Positions 8,662 through 17,623 of a stretch of DNA of 64,000 bases are shown piece by piece. The notes under the pieces were generated by a model. The model was not told the origin of the DNA, made no database searches, and was given only the letters and a program-made list of their open reading frames with translations. The DNA is from Spirosoma taeanense. GTDB taxonomy: Bacteria > Bacteroidota > Bacteroidia > Cytophagales > Spirosomataceae. The stretch covers positions 124,001 through 188,000 of the forward strand of contig NZ_CP053435.1 of the NCBI RefSeq assembly GCF_013127955.1, written 5' to 3'. Within the stretch, counting starts at the first letter, position 1; every line of letters starts with the position of its first letter. Made by a program: the position numbers and the translations under genes.

Positions 8662-10440
8662 TTAGAACACCCAGTTCCGGTAGGGCAGGTTCCAGCGCAG
8701 CGCAAAGCTGGCGACATTATCAATATAACTGTCGGGGCGATATTGACTGTCTTTGAATCGGTACAGAAAACGACCTTCCAGGAACACATTATGCCGGATC
8801 ATATATGACGCGCGCAGGTCAGCGTAAGTAACCAGGGTTCGGCGGCCCTGCCCAATAAAATTCCCTTCGTCACGAACCCGGCTATCGTAATTAAGAAGAA
8901 TATTTCCGCCGTAATTACGTCCCGGTGGGTCGGCGCCAAAACTCATCAGACCAAAAATGCCGTTGGCATACAGCCGCTTACGCTGATACCGAACAATGCC
9001 CAGCCCCTCAACAAAGTTAGCGCCCAGCGGGTGAGTCATGGGTTGGCTATAATGCGCATAATTGGCTTGCCCCGCCGTGACGAAGGGTGTAGTCAGGTGC
9101 GAGTACGTATACGGGCGGGCCAGGTTCAGTTCGGCCTGAACGTCGAGATTCGGTACGTCGAGTACATCGATGTATTTAACGCCTGCTTGAAACGCGAACT
9201 TATTGGTCCACGCGCCCTTGCCGCCGGTCAGATCTTTCAGCAGAAACTCGTCGAGCAGAAACTGGCTGTAGAACAGAAAATGCGTGAATAGAGTGGCTTT
9301 AAAATCAAGCCCGATCATAGCATTGTCTGCGCTGCCGCGGTACGACTCAACGAAGCGGTAAAAAATAATCGGGTTGAGGTAATTCAGGTCTAGCCGATCC
9401 CGACTGAATACTTCAGCTTCAAATACCCCCAGGTTAATCTGGGGCGTAATATTGACACTAAGGTGGTGCATAGCCGCGAACTTCTGCGTGAATAAACTAC
9501 TGCCAACTTTTACGTCCTGGGTGTTCTGAAGTTCGGTAAACAGATTCGTGTACTGAATTTTCTTGCCGAGCCGGGTCGTCAGTTTCAGGAACAGGTAAGG
9601 GGCGCTGTTATCTGACAACAGTAGGGATCGGAACCCGTTACCAAAGAAGTTTCGATCATGGCCAAACTGCAGATTAATAATCTTCAGGATATTCAGCGTA
9701 AAATAACCCCGTGCGGTCAGGAAGTCTGTGCCATTCTGACGAAAAGGTTTGGCAAACCCTTCGCCGGGTGCGAAGCCAACACCAGAAATGGGACGGCGGT
9801 AGAGTTGAGCGTAATCGTTGACGTATTGAGGGTAAACCGCCTGATTGTCGGCAAAGAACGTATAAAAGCCCAGCTTTTTGCCAATGGTGCCGCGCACTTC
9901 CAGCCCCCGGGTATTAACAAAAGGATAATGGCTGGAAGAGGTATTCGCTTCCCCCTGGCCTGAAACCTGCTCGGCCCCAATTCCAAAATAGATAACCGGA
10001 CTTACGTGCAGGTCAACGTCGGGTGTTTGCAGGCTATAGAAGTCAGCTTTTTTACGGTAAAAAACTTTCAGAAATGGCTTCTCGCTGTCGCCTGGGCCGG
10101 GGGCAGGCAGTAAGTGTTTGGTAAACGGATCAGGCCTGAGCGAGTCGGCTTTTGACGGTACCCATTCCCAGCTGTCGTCGCGCAGATAACTTAGGTTGAA
10201 ATAGTCCGTATCCGAAAAATCGCGTCCGGGAGCGGCCAGCAGGCTATCAGTTAGCTGCACAACGCTTTGGCGGTTATAGGGTTTTACGGAACTATGGAAA
10301 CCATCTGCCCAGCGGCCCTGTCGAATTTCCAGCCGATCAATGAGGTGGTAGTAATCCGCGTTGAGGGGAATAAATGGACTCTGTGACCAGGCTGAAAACG
10401 ATACTACCAAAAAGCTGAAAACGTAAAAAAATCTGCGCAT
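8662..10440 (-). CDS. Outer-membrane beta-barrel-type protein, unknown function
   Basis: 592 aa with a signal peptide (hydrophobic core FFYVFSFLVVSFSAWSQ). The rest is rich in alternating polar/aromatic strands with many Tyr, Phe and Asn, and it ends in LRWNLPYRNWVF with a C-terminal Phe. That pattern is typical of a large outer-membrane barrel. The opening segment after the signal (IPLNADYYHLIDRLEI) recurs in barrel proteins of gliding and surface-organelle systems of this phylum, so a RemB-like role is possible, but I cannot confirm it. ATG 10440 is preferred to a GTG at 10449. It lies just upstream of gmhA on the same strand and may share its surface-polysaccharide context. Confidence 0.7.
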   Translation of the reverse strand: MRRFFYVFSFLVVSFSAWSQSPFIPLNADYYHLIDRLEIRQGRWADGFHSSVKPYNRQSVVQLTDSLLAAPGRDFSDTDYFNLSYLRDDSWEWVPSKADSLRPDPFTKHLLPAPGPGDSEKPFLKVFYRKKADFYSLQTPDVDLHVSPVIYFGIGAEQVSGQGEANTSSSHYPFVNTRGLEVRGTIGKKLGFYTFFADNQAVYPQYVNDYAQLYRRPISGVGFAPGEGFAKPFRQNGTDFLTARGYFTLNILKIINLQFGHDRNFFGNGFRSLLLSDNSAPYLFLKLTTRLGKKIQYTNLFTELQNTQDVKVGSSLFTQKFAAMHHLSVNITPQINLGVFEAEVFSRDRLDLNYLNPIIFYRFVESYRGSADNAMIGLDFKATLFTHFLFYSQFLLDEFLLKDLTGGKGAWTNKFAFQAGVKYIDVLDVPNLDVQAELNLARPYTYSHLTTPFVTAGQANYAHYSQPMTHPLGANFVEGLGIVRYQRKRLYANGIFGLMSFGADPPGRNYGGNILLNYDSRVRDEGNFIGQGRRTLVTYADLRASYMIRHNVFLEGRFLYRFKDSQYRPDSYIDNVASFALRWNLPYRNWVF

Positions 10441-10571
10441 ACAAGTCACCGGCTAACTCGCCCTGCTCCTTATTTCTTCTCTGAAAACCTTATCTGACCG
10501 ACAAATTAGGGAATTGGTTTGGATATACACGAGCCCTCCGGCTAATTTAGGCGGCAATATCCCTGCGCTCT

Positions 10572-11219
10572 ATGTTTGTTTTTGCTCAACAGCCTTCGCT
10601 GGCCAACCAGTTTGTGGCCGAACTTCGCGACGTTTCGGTGCAGAAAGACCGTCTGCGCTTCCGCCGGAATCTGGAACGGCTGGGCGAACTGATGGCTTAT
10701 GAAATCTCGAAAACAATGCCATTTCATAATGTGGCTATCCAGACTCCATTGGGTATTGCCCATACGCAGCTGCTTCGGCAGCAGCCTGTTCTGGCTACGA
10801 TTTTGCGGGCGGGATTACCGTTCCATCAGGGGTTCGCGAATTATTTCGATGGGGCGGAGAATGCGTTTGCCGGTGCTTACCGAGGATACGCTCCGGGCGA
10901 ACACGATGAGTTTGAAATTGCGATGGACTATATCGTTGGGCCCGATCTAAGCGGTAAAACGCTTATACTTTGCGACCCCATGCTGGCCACGGGCCGTTCC
11001 CTCGAAAAAGTGTATCATGCCATGTTACGGTATGGCATTCCGGCCCAGACTCACATTGCCGCCGTGCTGGCCAGTCCGGAAGGTGTCCGGCATGTGCAGG
11101 AGCAGTTACCCCAGTGTCACCTGTGGCTGGGTGCCATTGACGACCATCTGAACGAACATTTTTATATTGTGCCGGGCCTTGGCGATGCCGGTGATCTGGC
11201 GTTTGGCGCCAAGGTATAG
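10572..11219 (+). CDS. upp: Uracil phosphoribosyltransferase
   Basis: Pyrimidine salvage enzyme: uracil + PRPP gives UMP + pyrophosphate. 215 aa, near the family norm (~208). The PRPP-binding loop is TLILCDPMLATGRSLEKV, and the uracil-binding C-terminus YIVPGLGDAGDLAFG is clearly present. Other family segments include ATILRAGLPFHQGF and LDGAENAFAGAYRG-like residues around 90-105. The start is the first ATG in frame. Single gene, divergent from the outer-membrane protein gene and convergent with lolA. Cytoplasmic. Confidence 0.95.
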   Translation: MFVFAQQPSLANQFVAELRDVSVQKDRLRFRRNLERLGELMAYEISKTMPFHNVAIQTPLGIAHTQLLRQQPVLATILRAGLPFHQGFANYFDGAENAFAGAYRGYAPGEHDEFEIAMDYIVGPDLSGKTLILCDPMLATGRSLEKVYHAMLRYGIPAQTHIAAVLASPEGVRHVQEQLPQCHLWLGAIDDHLNEHFYIVPGLGDAGDLAFGAKV

Positions 11220-11230
11220 TTTATAAAAAA

Positions 11231-11264
11231 AGCCGTTAGTCAATCCTGCGATTAACTGACGGCT
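11231..11264 (-). terminator. Rho-independent terminator of lolA
   Basis: Arms 11231-11244 and 11251-11264 pair over 14 positions with one mismatch and one G-U. On the minus strand the stem is followed by a run of six T. It lies 17 bp past the lolA stop and only weakly serves upp on the other strand. Confidence 0.75.
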
Positions 11265-11280
11265 ACATGCGTAAGGGTTT

Positions 11281-11922
11281 TTAACGAAGGTCCACAACCT
11301 CAACGCCGGGGTACTTTGTTTTATCAAAAGCAAAATACGAATCCGTTACATTCACGTTCGGCGTAAACTTCGTGATCGTGTAGGACGTACGTTTGCCGTC
11401 TTTGTTAACGATTACCCAGTTCCGGACAGATTTGTCGGCTTTATCGACTGAAATCTGAACCGTCGCGATCGGGCTCTTCTCGCGGTTTGGCGTCAATTCA
11501 ATTACTTCCAGTGTCCGGCCGCCCTGCTTTTGTTCTTTCACAAACCGGTAGTCAAAGCCGCGTTTGTAAATGCTATAGATTTGCGCAGGATTCAGTTCGC
11601 TATTCGCGCTGGCATCGTAATCCTGTACATTCACTTCATTTGATTCCTTAATGTACGTAGACATCGTTTTGCCGTCGTTGAAAACTTCCTGCCCGCCTAA
11701 CGTCAGTCGAAATTTATTGTCTTTTACGGTCAGATCGCCTTTATAAGACTCACTGGCACCTGCCCCGGCGCTGGCGTACGTAAAAGCCGCCTGATATGAT
11801 TTCAGGGCTTTGTACTTTTTACTCATCGCGTCCAGAATGGTTTGTGCCCGCTTGTCTTTCTGAGCTAAGGCGGGTAGCGAAAGCACTACGGCCAGACTCA
11901 GCATCCATGCTACTTTTTTCAT
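11281..11922 (-). CDS. lolA: Outer-membrane lipoprotein carrier protein LolA-like
   Basis: Periplasmic chaperone that carries lipoproteins from the LolCDE complex to the outer membrane. 213 aa with a clear signal peptide ending in ALA|Q (about residue 20). The mature protein shows the LolA beta-sheet pattern: LKSYQAAFTYAS, SYKGDLTVKDNKFRLTLGGQEVFNDGKTMSTYI, and later RTLEVIELTPNREKSPIATVQISVD. It lies 138 bp downstream of ftsK on the same strand, an arrangement common in this phylum, so both may share a transcript that ends at the hairpin at 11231-11264. This phylum lacks an obvious LolB, so receptor-free delivery is likely. Confidence 0.88.
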   Translation of the reverse strand: MKKVAWMLSLAVVLSLPALAQKDKRAQTILDAMSKKYKALKSYQAAFTYASAGAGASESYKGDLTVKDNKFRLTLGGQEVFNDGKTMSTYIKESNEVNVQDYDASANSELNPAQIYSIYKRGFDYRFVKEQKQGGRTLEVIELTPNREKSPIATVQISVDKADKSVRNWVIVNKDGKRTSYTITKFTPNVNVTDSYFAFDKTKYPGVEVVDLR

Positions 11923-12060
11923 TTTTATAGGTGTTACTCGTAAATTTAGATGGTTGGAACAACTTGCAGCGCTTGCTGTCCTCTTGGCTTAGACCACAAA
12001 TGAAGGTGAAAAGTTTAATCGTGATTCAACAGCTCTACGGTGGCCTGATTGGAAGGTTAT

Positions 12061-14658
12061 TTATTCGCCTTTCAGTCGCTTCAGCATTTCTTCCAGGGTC
12101 TGCAAATCCGTAACCAGTACGTCGCGGGCCTTGCTGCCTTCAAACGCTCCCACAATCTTGGCCGCTTCTAACTGGTCAATCAGTCGGCCAGCCCGGTTAT
12201 AGCCGAGTTTGAGTTTACGCTGAATGAGGGACGTACTGCCCTGCTGATGAATCACAATCAGGCGAGCCGCTTCATCGAACATGGGGTCGCGGTTGTCGAG
12301 ATCAACGTCTTTTTCGTCACCTTGTCCACCGTCGTCACCCACAAATTCGGGAAGGGCATAGGCTTCTTCGTAACCTCGCTGATTGCCCACAAACTCACAG
12401 ATTTCTTCAATCTCATTGGTATCCACAAACGGGCATTGCAGGCGAATAATGTCGGAATTGGACGACAGCAGCATATCCCCCATACCGACTAACTGTTCAG
12501 CTCCACCCGTATCCAGAATCGTCCGGGAGTCAATTTTAGAAGTTACTTTAAACGATAGACGGGCCGGGAAGTTGGCTTTAATCAGACCTGTAATGACGTT
12601 GACCGATGGTCGCTGCGTAGCCACAACCAGATGAATACCAATGGCCCGGGCCAGCTGTGCCAGTCGGGCAATGGGCTGTTCGACCTCTTTACCGGCGGTC
12701 ATCATCAGATCGGCCAGCTCATCCACAATCAGCACAATGTAAGGCAGGAAGCGGTGCCCCTTATCGGGGTTGAGCCGTCGTTTAACGAACTTCGCGTTGT
12801 ATTCCTTCAGGTTCCGACAACCCGCATCTTTAAGCAGATTGTAGCGGTTGTCCATCTCAATACAGAGCGAGTTGAGTGTGTTGACAACCTTCTTAGTATC
12901 GGTGATGATCGGCTCCTCCGAGTCAGGAAGCTTAGCCAGAAAGTGCCGCTCCAGTTTGTTAAAAAGGGTTAATTCAACCTTTTTTGGATCAACCAGGACC
13001 AGTTTGAGCTGCGACGGGTGCTTCTTGTAAATCAGTGAAGTCAGCAGGACATTCAGCCCGACGGACTTACCCTGCCCCGTAGCTCCGGCCATGAGCAGGT
13101 GCGGCATCTTTGCCAGGTCGGCCACGTAAATTTCGTTCGAGATGGTCTTGCCTAGCACCACTGGCAGGTCGAACTTACTATTGGTGAATACATCGCTGGT
13201 AATAACCGACCGCATGGAAACCATTTCGCGGTTCTTGTTCGGTACTTCGATGCCAATGGTACCCATACCCGGCATGGGCGCGATAATCCGAATACCGAGC
13301 GCCGACAAATTCAGCGCAATGTCGTCTTCAAGACTCTTGATTTTTGAAATACGGACTCCTTTGGCCGGTACGATTTCATACAGCGTTACGGTTGGCCCAA
13401 TGGACGCCTGAATAGAGTCAATTTCGATACCGAAGTTGCGCAGGGTATTCTCAATTTTCTCTTTGTTCGCCGTCAGTTCATCGTCAGATACCTGCGCCTT
13501 ACGGTTATTTTGATATTCGGTCAGAAGCTCGTTGGTCGGATATTGATACTGCGGCAGGTCGAGGGTAGGGTCATATAAACCATGCAGGGCTACCAGATCG
13601 TCTTCTTCAAACGGGTCAGGCTCAAACGTTGGTGCGGGCGTAGCGCTTAACTCGCCTGTTTCTTCCTGCAGTTCATCGACGATCGCATCCCGATTCTTAA
13701 TGGTTAATGTAACGCCGGTGGCTTTGGCAATTACGTCCGGCAGAGGGGTTTCCGGGTAGCTGGTATCGGCCTGTAAGGTATCTATAGACGTAACGGCTGC
13801 TTCAGGTTCTGTAACGGGGAGGCTTGATTCATTCACAATCGGCAGACTGTCCAACGTATCGGTGTCCTCTTCATCCGGTTCTGCATCGCCGTCTTCGTAG
13901 GTTTGAAGGGTATCGTCGCTCTGACTGGTCAATGCAGAAGAGGGGCTGGTGGCAAAGGACGGAAGTTTCAGGTTACGTACATCATAGAAATAAACGACGA
14001 ACATGAACAGGACGAACCCAATAAACGCCAGGTTTCCCCACCCAAACAGGCTATGTAAGGCGCTGTTCATTTCGTACCCAATGCCTCCGCACCAGAAGCT
14101 GGCCGTTTCGGCGGAGTCAGTTACCAGAACTATATAGCCCAGAAAAAGGCTGCTCCAGACTGCCAGAAATAACAGCCCTGTCGTGGCTCGCCTGAGCGGT
14201 AATAACTCATGCCCAAACGTAAGCTTATACCCAGCCAGGAACATGATAATCGGTAAGGCCAGAGCCCCCACGCCAAACCACCGAAATACAAACGCCTGGG
14301 CAATCAGCGCACCCGCCAAACCAAGCCAGTTGCGCGTTTCAGAACCTGTTTCGGCCAGCGGTTCGGAAAAGGCCGATCCAACGACACTCTGGTCTGCCGG
14401 ACCGGTAATCAGGTAAGACGTAAACGCTACTAACAACCCAATTGCCAGCAGCATCAGCAAAACGCCAAAGGTCAGCGTAGAGCGCTGGTCCGTCAGCCAC
14501 CGGTCAAGTGCGGCTGCCCAGTCAAACGAAGGGCGTTTGGGACGAGCCCTAGGGGTTGACGCGCCTTCGCGGGCTGGCCGGGGGGTATTCTGTCGAACGC
14601 GCTCCTGGGGCGGTTGGCGAAGTGTATTCTGACGGGGTGAAGTGGTTGGTTGTGCCAT
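12061..14658 (-). CDS. ftsK: DNA translocase FtsK/SpoIIIE
   Basis: Hexameric ATP-driven DNA pump that clears chromosome termini through the division septum. 865 aa from ATG 14658 (MAQPTTSPRQN). A disordered, basic Pro/Arg-rich N-terminus is followed by four membrane helices (about residues 65-235, e.g. GVLLMLLAIGLLVAFTSYL and LAFIGFVLFMFVVYFYDV). Then come an acidic linker, the alpha domain, the motor with Walker A AGATGQGKSVGLN and Walker B YIVLIVDELADLMM, and a C-terminal winged-helix gamma domain (GSTSLIQRKLKLGYNRAGRL) that reads polar DNA sites. An in-frame ATG 13 codons upstream is less likely. Located between pyrD and lolA. Confidence 0.96.
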   Translation of the reverse strand: MAQPTTSPRQNTLRQPPQERVRQNTPRPAREGASTPRARPKRPSFDWAAALDRWLTDQRSTLTFGVLLMLLAIGLLVAFTSYLITGPADQSVVGSAFSEPLAETGSETRNWLGLAGALIAQAFVFRWFGVGALALPIIMFLAGYKLTFGHELLPLRRATTGLLFLAVWSSLFLGYIVLVTDSAETASFWCGGIGYEMNSALHSLFGWGNLAFIGFVLFMFVVYFYDVRNLKLPSFATSPSSALTSQSDDTLQTYEDGDAEPDEEDTDTLDSLPIVNESSLPVTEPEAAVTSIDTLQADTSYPETPLPDVIAKATGVTLTIKNRDAIVDELQEETGELSATPAPTFEPDPFEEDDLVALHGLYDPTLDLPQYQYPTNELLTEYQNNRKAQVSDDELTANKEKIENTLRNFGIEIDSIQASIGPTVTLYEIVPAKGVRISKIKSLEDDIALNLSALGIRIIAPMPGMGTIGIEVPNKNREMVSMRSVITSDVFTNSKFDLPVVLGKTISNEIYVADLAKMPHLLMAGATGQGKSVGLNVLLTSLIYKKHPSQLKLVLVDPKKVELTLFNKLERHFLAKLPDSEEPIITDTKKVVNTLNSLCIEMDNRYNLLKDAGCRNLKEYNAKFVKRRLNPDKGHRFLPYIVLIVDELADLMMTAGKEVEQPIARLAQLARAIGIHLVVATQRPSVNVITGLIKANFPARLSFKVTSKIDSRTILDTGGAEQLVGMGDMLLSSNSDIIRLQCPFVDTNEIEEICEFVGNQRGYEEAYALPEFVGDDGGQGDEKDVDLDNRDPMFDEAARLIVIHQQGSTSLIQRKLKLGYNRAGRLIDQLEAAKIVGAFEGSKARDVLVTDLQTLEEMLKRLKGE

Positions 14659-14765
14659 GCGTGGGTGAAGCTGTAAGCGGCAAGAGTAAATTTCCAAAAT
14701 TTTAACGAAAAACCGCGGGGAAACGCATCGAATTCAGGAAAAGCGCGGGAACGGTTCGTTCGCGT

Positions 14766-15857
14766 TCACGAACGGTTGGCTGACCGGGTTTCTAATCCTG
14801 GTTGGGTAACTGATTCGGCCAGTAATGCCTGGTTTATTTGTATGGCGAGCCCCGGGCCTTCATAGATAAAACTGGTATACACCTGCACCAGACTCGCCCC
14901 CGCCAGAAGTTTCTCCTGAGCATCAGCAGCGGAAAAGATGCCCCCAACACCAATGATAGGGAAGGCTCCTCCCGATTGCTGATGCAGGTACCGGATTACT
15001 TCGGTTGCGCGCTCGCGCAAGGGCCGGCCGCTAACACCTCCGGCACCTATCTGTGCTACGGTTGCCGGGTCAGTCGCTAACCCATCGCGGTTAATGGTCG
15101 TATTCGTCGCGATGATACCGGCAATTCCTGTATCCGTAACGATGGCTATGATGTCGTCTAACTGACCGTTGGTTAAGTCGGGCGCAATTTTGAGGAGAAT
15201 TGGTTTCGGATTTAATCGCCGATGGTTTTCGGTCTGTAGAGCTGTTAGTAGCCGAGTGAGTGGTTCCCGCTCCTGCAAATCCCGTAAGCCGGGCGTATTG
15301 GGTGAGCTGACGTTAACAACAAAATAATCGACTGCGTCAAACAGTTCCTGGAAACCAGTCAGGTAATCGCTCAGGGCATTTTCGTTGGGAGTATCTTTAT
15401 TTTTTCCAATGTTACCGCCAACAATAACCCGGCGATTGCCCCTGTTACGCTTGAAATCACGCAGCCGTTCAGCGGCCGGGCCGACGCCTTTGTTATTAAA
15501 ACCCATCCGGTTAATCAATCCACCATCAGCTTTCAGCCGAAACAGGCGGGGACGTGGGTTGCCGGGTTGTGGACGGGGCGTAACGGTGCCGATTTCCACG
15601 AAGCCAAATCCCAAATCACTTAGTTCGCTTACTAACTCGGCGTTTTTATCAAAACCTGCAGCCATGCCGACAGGATTCGGAAAGGTCAGACCGAAAACGG
15701 TGCGCTCTAAACGCGGATCGCTTAAAACGAAGAGTTTTCGGCTAATGGCTGATATCCCCGGTATGGCAAAGGCAAACTTGAGTAAAGAGGTAACCGTATG
15801 ATGAATAGTTTCGGCGTCGAAACGAAATAGCAGCGGAAGAATAATGCGCTTATACAT
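14766..15857 (-). CDS. pyrD: Dihydroorotate dehydrogenase (quinone), class 2
   Basis: Membrane-associated FMN enzyme of de novo pyrimidine synthesis that oxidises dihydroorotate and passes electrons to quinone. 363 aa from ATG 15857 ([20 protein letters not shown]), the usual N-terminal helical quinone-binding extension. Motifs: [46 protein letters not shown], and [16 protein letters not shown] with the class-2 catalytic Ser. Phosphate-binding [11 protein letters not shown] is near the C-terminus. A TAnnTTTG element overlaps the start region, implying a very short leader. Upstream neighbour cysM is on the same strand, 78 bp away. Confidence 0.95.
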   Translation of the reverse strand: MYKRIILPLLFRFDAETIHHTVTSLLKFAFAIPGISAISRKLFVLSDPRLERTVFGLTFPNPVGMAAGFDKNAELVSELSDLGFGFVEIGTVTPRPQPGNPRPRLFRLKADGGLINRMGFNNKGVGPAAERLRDFKRNRGNRRVIVGGNIGKNKDTPNENALSDYLTGFQELFDAVDYFVVNVSSPNTPGLRDLQEREPLTRLLTALQTENHRRLNPKPILLKIAPDLTNGQLDDIIAIVTDTGIAGIIATNTTINRDGLATDPATVAQIGAGGVSGRPLRERATEVIRYLHQQSGGAFPIIGVGGIFSAADAQEKLLAGASLVQVYTSFIYEGPGLAIQINQALLAESVTQPGLETRSANRS

Positions 15858-15861
15858 ACCG

Positions 15862-15869
15862 CAAAGGTA
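15862..15869 (-). promoter_or_regulatory. -7 promoter element abutting the pyrD start
   Basis: Minus-strand TACCTTTG matches TAnnTTTG but lies only 5 bp upstream of ATG 15857. If used, transcription would begin at or within a few bases of the start codon. Confidence 0.4.
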
Positions 15870-15934
15870 CGGCAAAGCAGCTTCGGGCGGGGAACTGAAT
15901 GAACAGGATTTACTTTATCCGCCCGTACAAAAAA

Positions 15935-16807
15935 TTATCCGAACAAATCCGAGGATAAGTAGCGATCGCCCCGGTCGCAGATAATGCATACGATTACGCC
16001 GGACTCTAACTCCTGAGCCAGTTTCAGTGCGGCCCAGACGGCCCCTCCGCTGCTCATGCCTGCAAAAACGCCTTCAACGTTAGCCAGGCGACGCGTTGTT
16101 TGAGTGGCGTCTTCGGCCGAAACTTCAATAACCCGATCAACGCGCTGGGGCTCAAAAATCCTGGGCAGATACTCTACCGGCCACTTCCGGATACCCGGAA
16201 TTGATGAACCATCGGTAGGTTGGCAGCCAACTATCTGGATGTCGGAATTTTGCTCTTTCAGATACCGGGACGTTCCCATAATGGTACCCGTTGTACCCAT
16301 TGACGAAACAAAATGGGTTATTTGACCAGTCGTATCCCGCCAGATTTCGGGGCCAGTCGTGCGGTAATGCGCCAGATAATTATCGGGGTTGGCAAACTGA
16401 TTGAGCATCAGATAACCACCCTGCTGAACCTGGGCATCGGCATAATCCCGGGCTGCTTCGATGGTTTCGGTCAGAATTACTTTTGCGCCAAACGCTTCCA
16501 TCGTAAGAACCCGTTCGTGCGTCGAGTTCTCGGGCATAACCAGTTCAATAGCCAGGTCATACAGACGGGCAACCATCGCCAGAGCAATACCCGTATTGCC
16601 ACTGGTCGCTTCAATCAGTTTCATCCCCGGCTTTAGCTCACCCCGCGCTAAAGCACCCTGAATCATACTGACGGCTGCCCGGTCTTTAACGCTACCGCCA
16701 GGATTATTGCCTTCGAGTTTACCATAGAGGGTTACGTTGGGGTTTGTGTTCAGGCGGTTCAGTTCAACCAACGGCGTATTGCCAACTAAATCAAGCAGCG
16801 TTGCCAT
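15935..16807 (-). CDS. cysM: Cysteine synthase B-type PLP enzyme
   Basis: Pyridoxal-phosphate enzyme joining O-acetylserine with sulfide or thiosulfate to make cysteine. 290 aa from ATG 16807 (MATLLDLVGNTPLVELNRL). The PLP lysine lies in EGNNPGGSVKDRAA, the phosphate-binding loop is EATSGNTGIALA, and the C-terminal GMSSGGAVWAAL is conserved. The stretch THFVSSMGTTGTIMGTSRYL and the end VCIICDRGDRYLSSDLFG match CysM more closely than CysK, which is why the B-type call is made. A TTG 14 codons upstream is not needed. Cytoplasmic. Confidence 0.92.
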   Translation of the reverse strand: MATLLDLVGNTPLVELNRLNTNPNVTLYGKLEGNNPGGSVKDRAAVSMIQGALARGELKPGMKLIEATSGNTGIALAMVARLYDLAIELVMPENSTHERVLTMEAFGAKVILTETIEAARDYADAQVQQGGYLMLNQFANPDNYLAHYRTTGPEIWRDTTGQITHFVSSMGTTGTIMGTSRYLKEQNSDIQIVGCQPTDGSSIPGIRKWPVEYLPRIFEPQRVDRVIEVSAEDATQTTRRLANVEGVFAGMSSGGAVWAALKLAQELESGVIVCIICDRGDRYLSSDLFG

Positions 16808-17072
16808 GCCAATGCGTCTGTAGAAATCGTATGTTGAGTTTAAGGTCAAACCGGCCTAATTAGTTCGCTCAGAAGCCAGATAATGACCGGACTTAAATCC
16901 TGATGGCGGTAAGGCTGGGAAGCCCATTTCTACCATTTAAAAAATTTATCATTGCCTAACTTATTGATAATGAATTTTATGTAAACTTGCTATGATGACG
17001 CATCAGGCCTGCGGCTAAGTCGTTGCTTTGGCGCCATGGGTATCCTTATTCACACCTTACTAGATAAAAATC

Positions 17073-17540
17073 ATGAAAGCTGCTTTGTTAGCCAAGCCGC
17101 TGAGCTTTGCTCATGTTGAGCAAATCGCCCAACAATTTGACATGCCCGATCTGACGCTCCCGTTCTGGGGGTACCGCAAGAAAATGCCGATGCACAATAT
17201 CGTTCGGCTTGAGGGAGAAGGAAATTACACCGTATTTCATTTTGCTGACGGCAGCCGATTAATGGTATCGCTGACGCTCAAGAAAATGGAGAGCCGCCTG
17301 TCGCCAAAGGTGTTTGTGCGTCTGCACAAAAAAAACATTATTAATCTGCTGTATCTGGAAGGCGTACACCCCGAAAACAGCTTTCCAGGCCGTCCTCAGC
17401 TCAGCGTAAGTCTCGTTAATGGCGACCGGGTAGAGGTGTCCCGCCGTAAGGCCAGTCGGTTCATCAAGCAGGTGAAAGGTTTCCAGCAGGAGGTCGTCCA
17501 GCAAAAAACCGAAGCTATTGCGAACGTACTGGCGGCTTAG
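17073..17540 (+). CDS. LytTR-domain DNA-binding protein without receiver domain
   Basis: 155 aa consisting of a short N-terminal tail (about 45 residues) and a LytTR DNA-binding domain (about 45-140), seen in IVRLEGEGNYTVFHFADGS, then KVFVRLHKKNIINLLYLEGV and VEVSRRKASRFIKQV. LytTR domains bind DNA through beta-strands and normally follow a response-regulator receiver, which is absent here. Such stand-alone LytTR proteins are common in Cytophagales. Single gene with a strong shared terminator downstream. Targets and signal cannot be read from the sequence; autoregulation is possible. Confidence 0.88.
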   Translation: MKAALLAKPLSFAHVEQIAQQFDMPDLTLPFWGYRKKMPMHNIVRLEGEGNYTVFHFADGSRLMVSLTLKKMESRLSPKVFVRLHKKNIINLLYLEGVHPENSFPGRPQLSVSLVNGDRVEVSRRKASRFIKQVKGFQQEVVQQKTEAIANVLAA

Positions 17541-17556
17541 CCGTTTAGTAGAAACC

Positions 17557-17606
17557 AAAACGTAACGGGGGACCAATCGTCGACGATTGGTCCCCCGTTA
17601 CGTTTT
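17557..17606. terminator. Perfect 50-bp palindrome, bidirectional terminator
   Basis: Left arm 17557-17581 and right arm 17582-17606 are exact reverse complements with no spacer. GC-rich core and four to five T on both outer ends. Placed between the convergent LytTR gene (stop 17540) and fadD (stop 17624), so it can end transcripts from both sides. Confidence 0.85.
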
Positions 17607-17623
17607 TACCAAACATCTATTAT

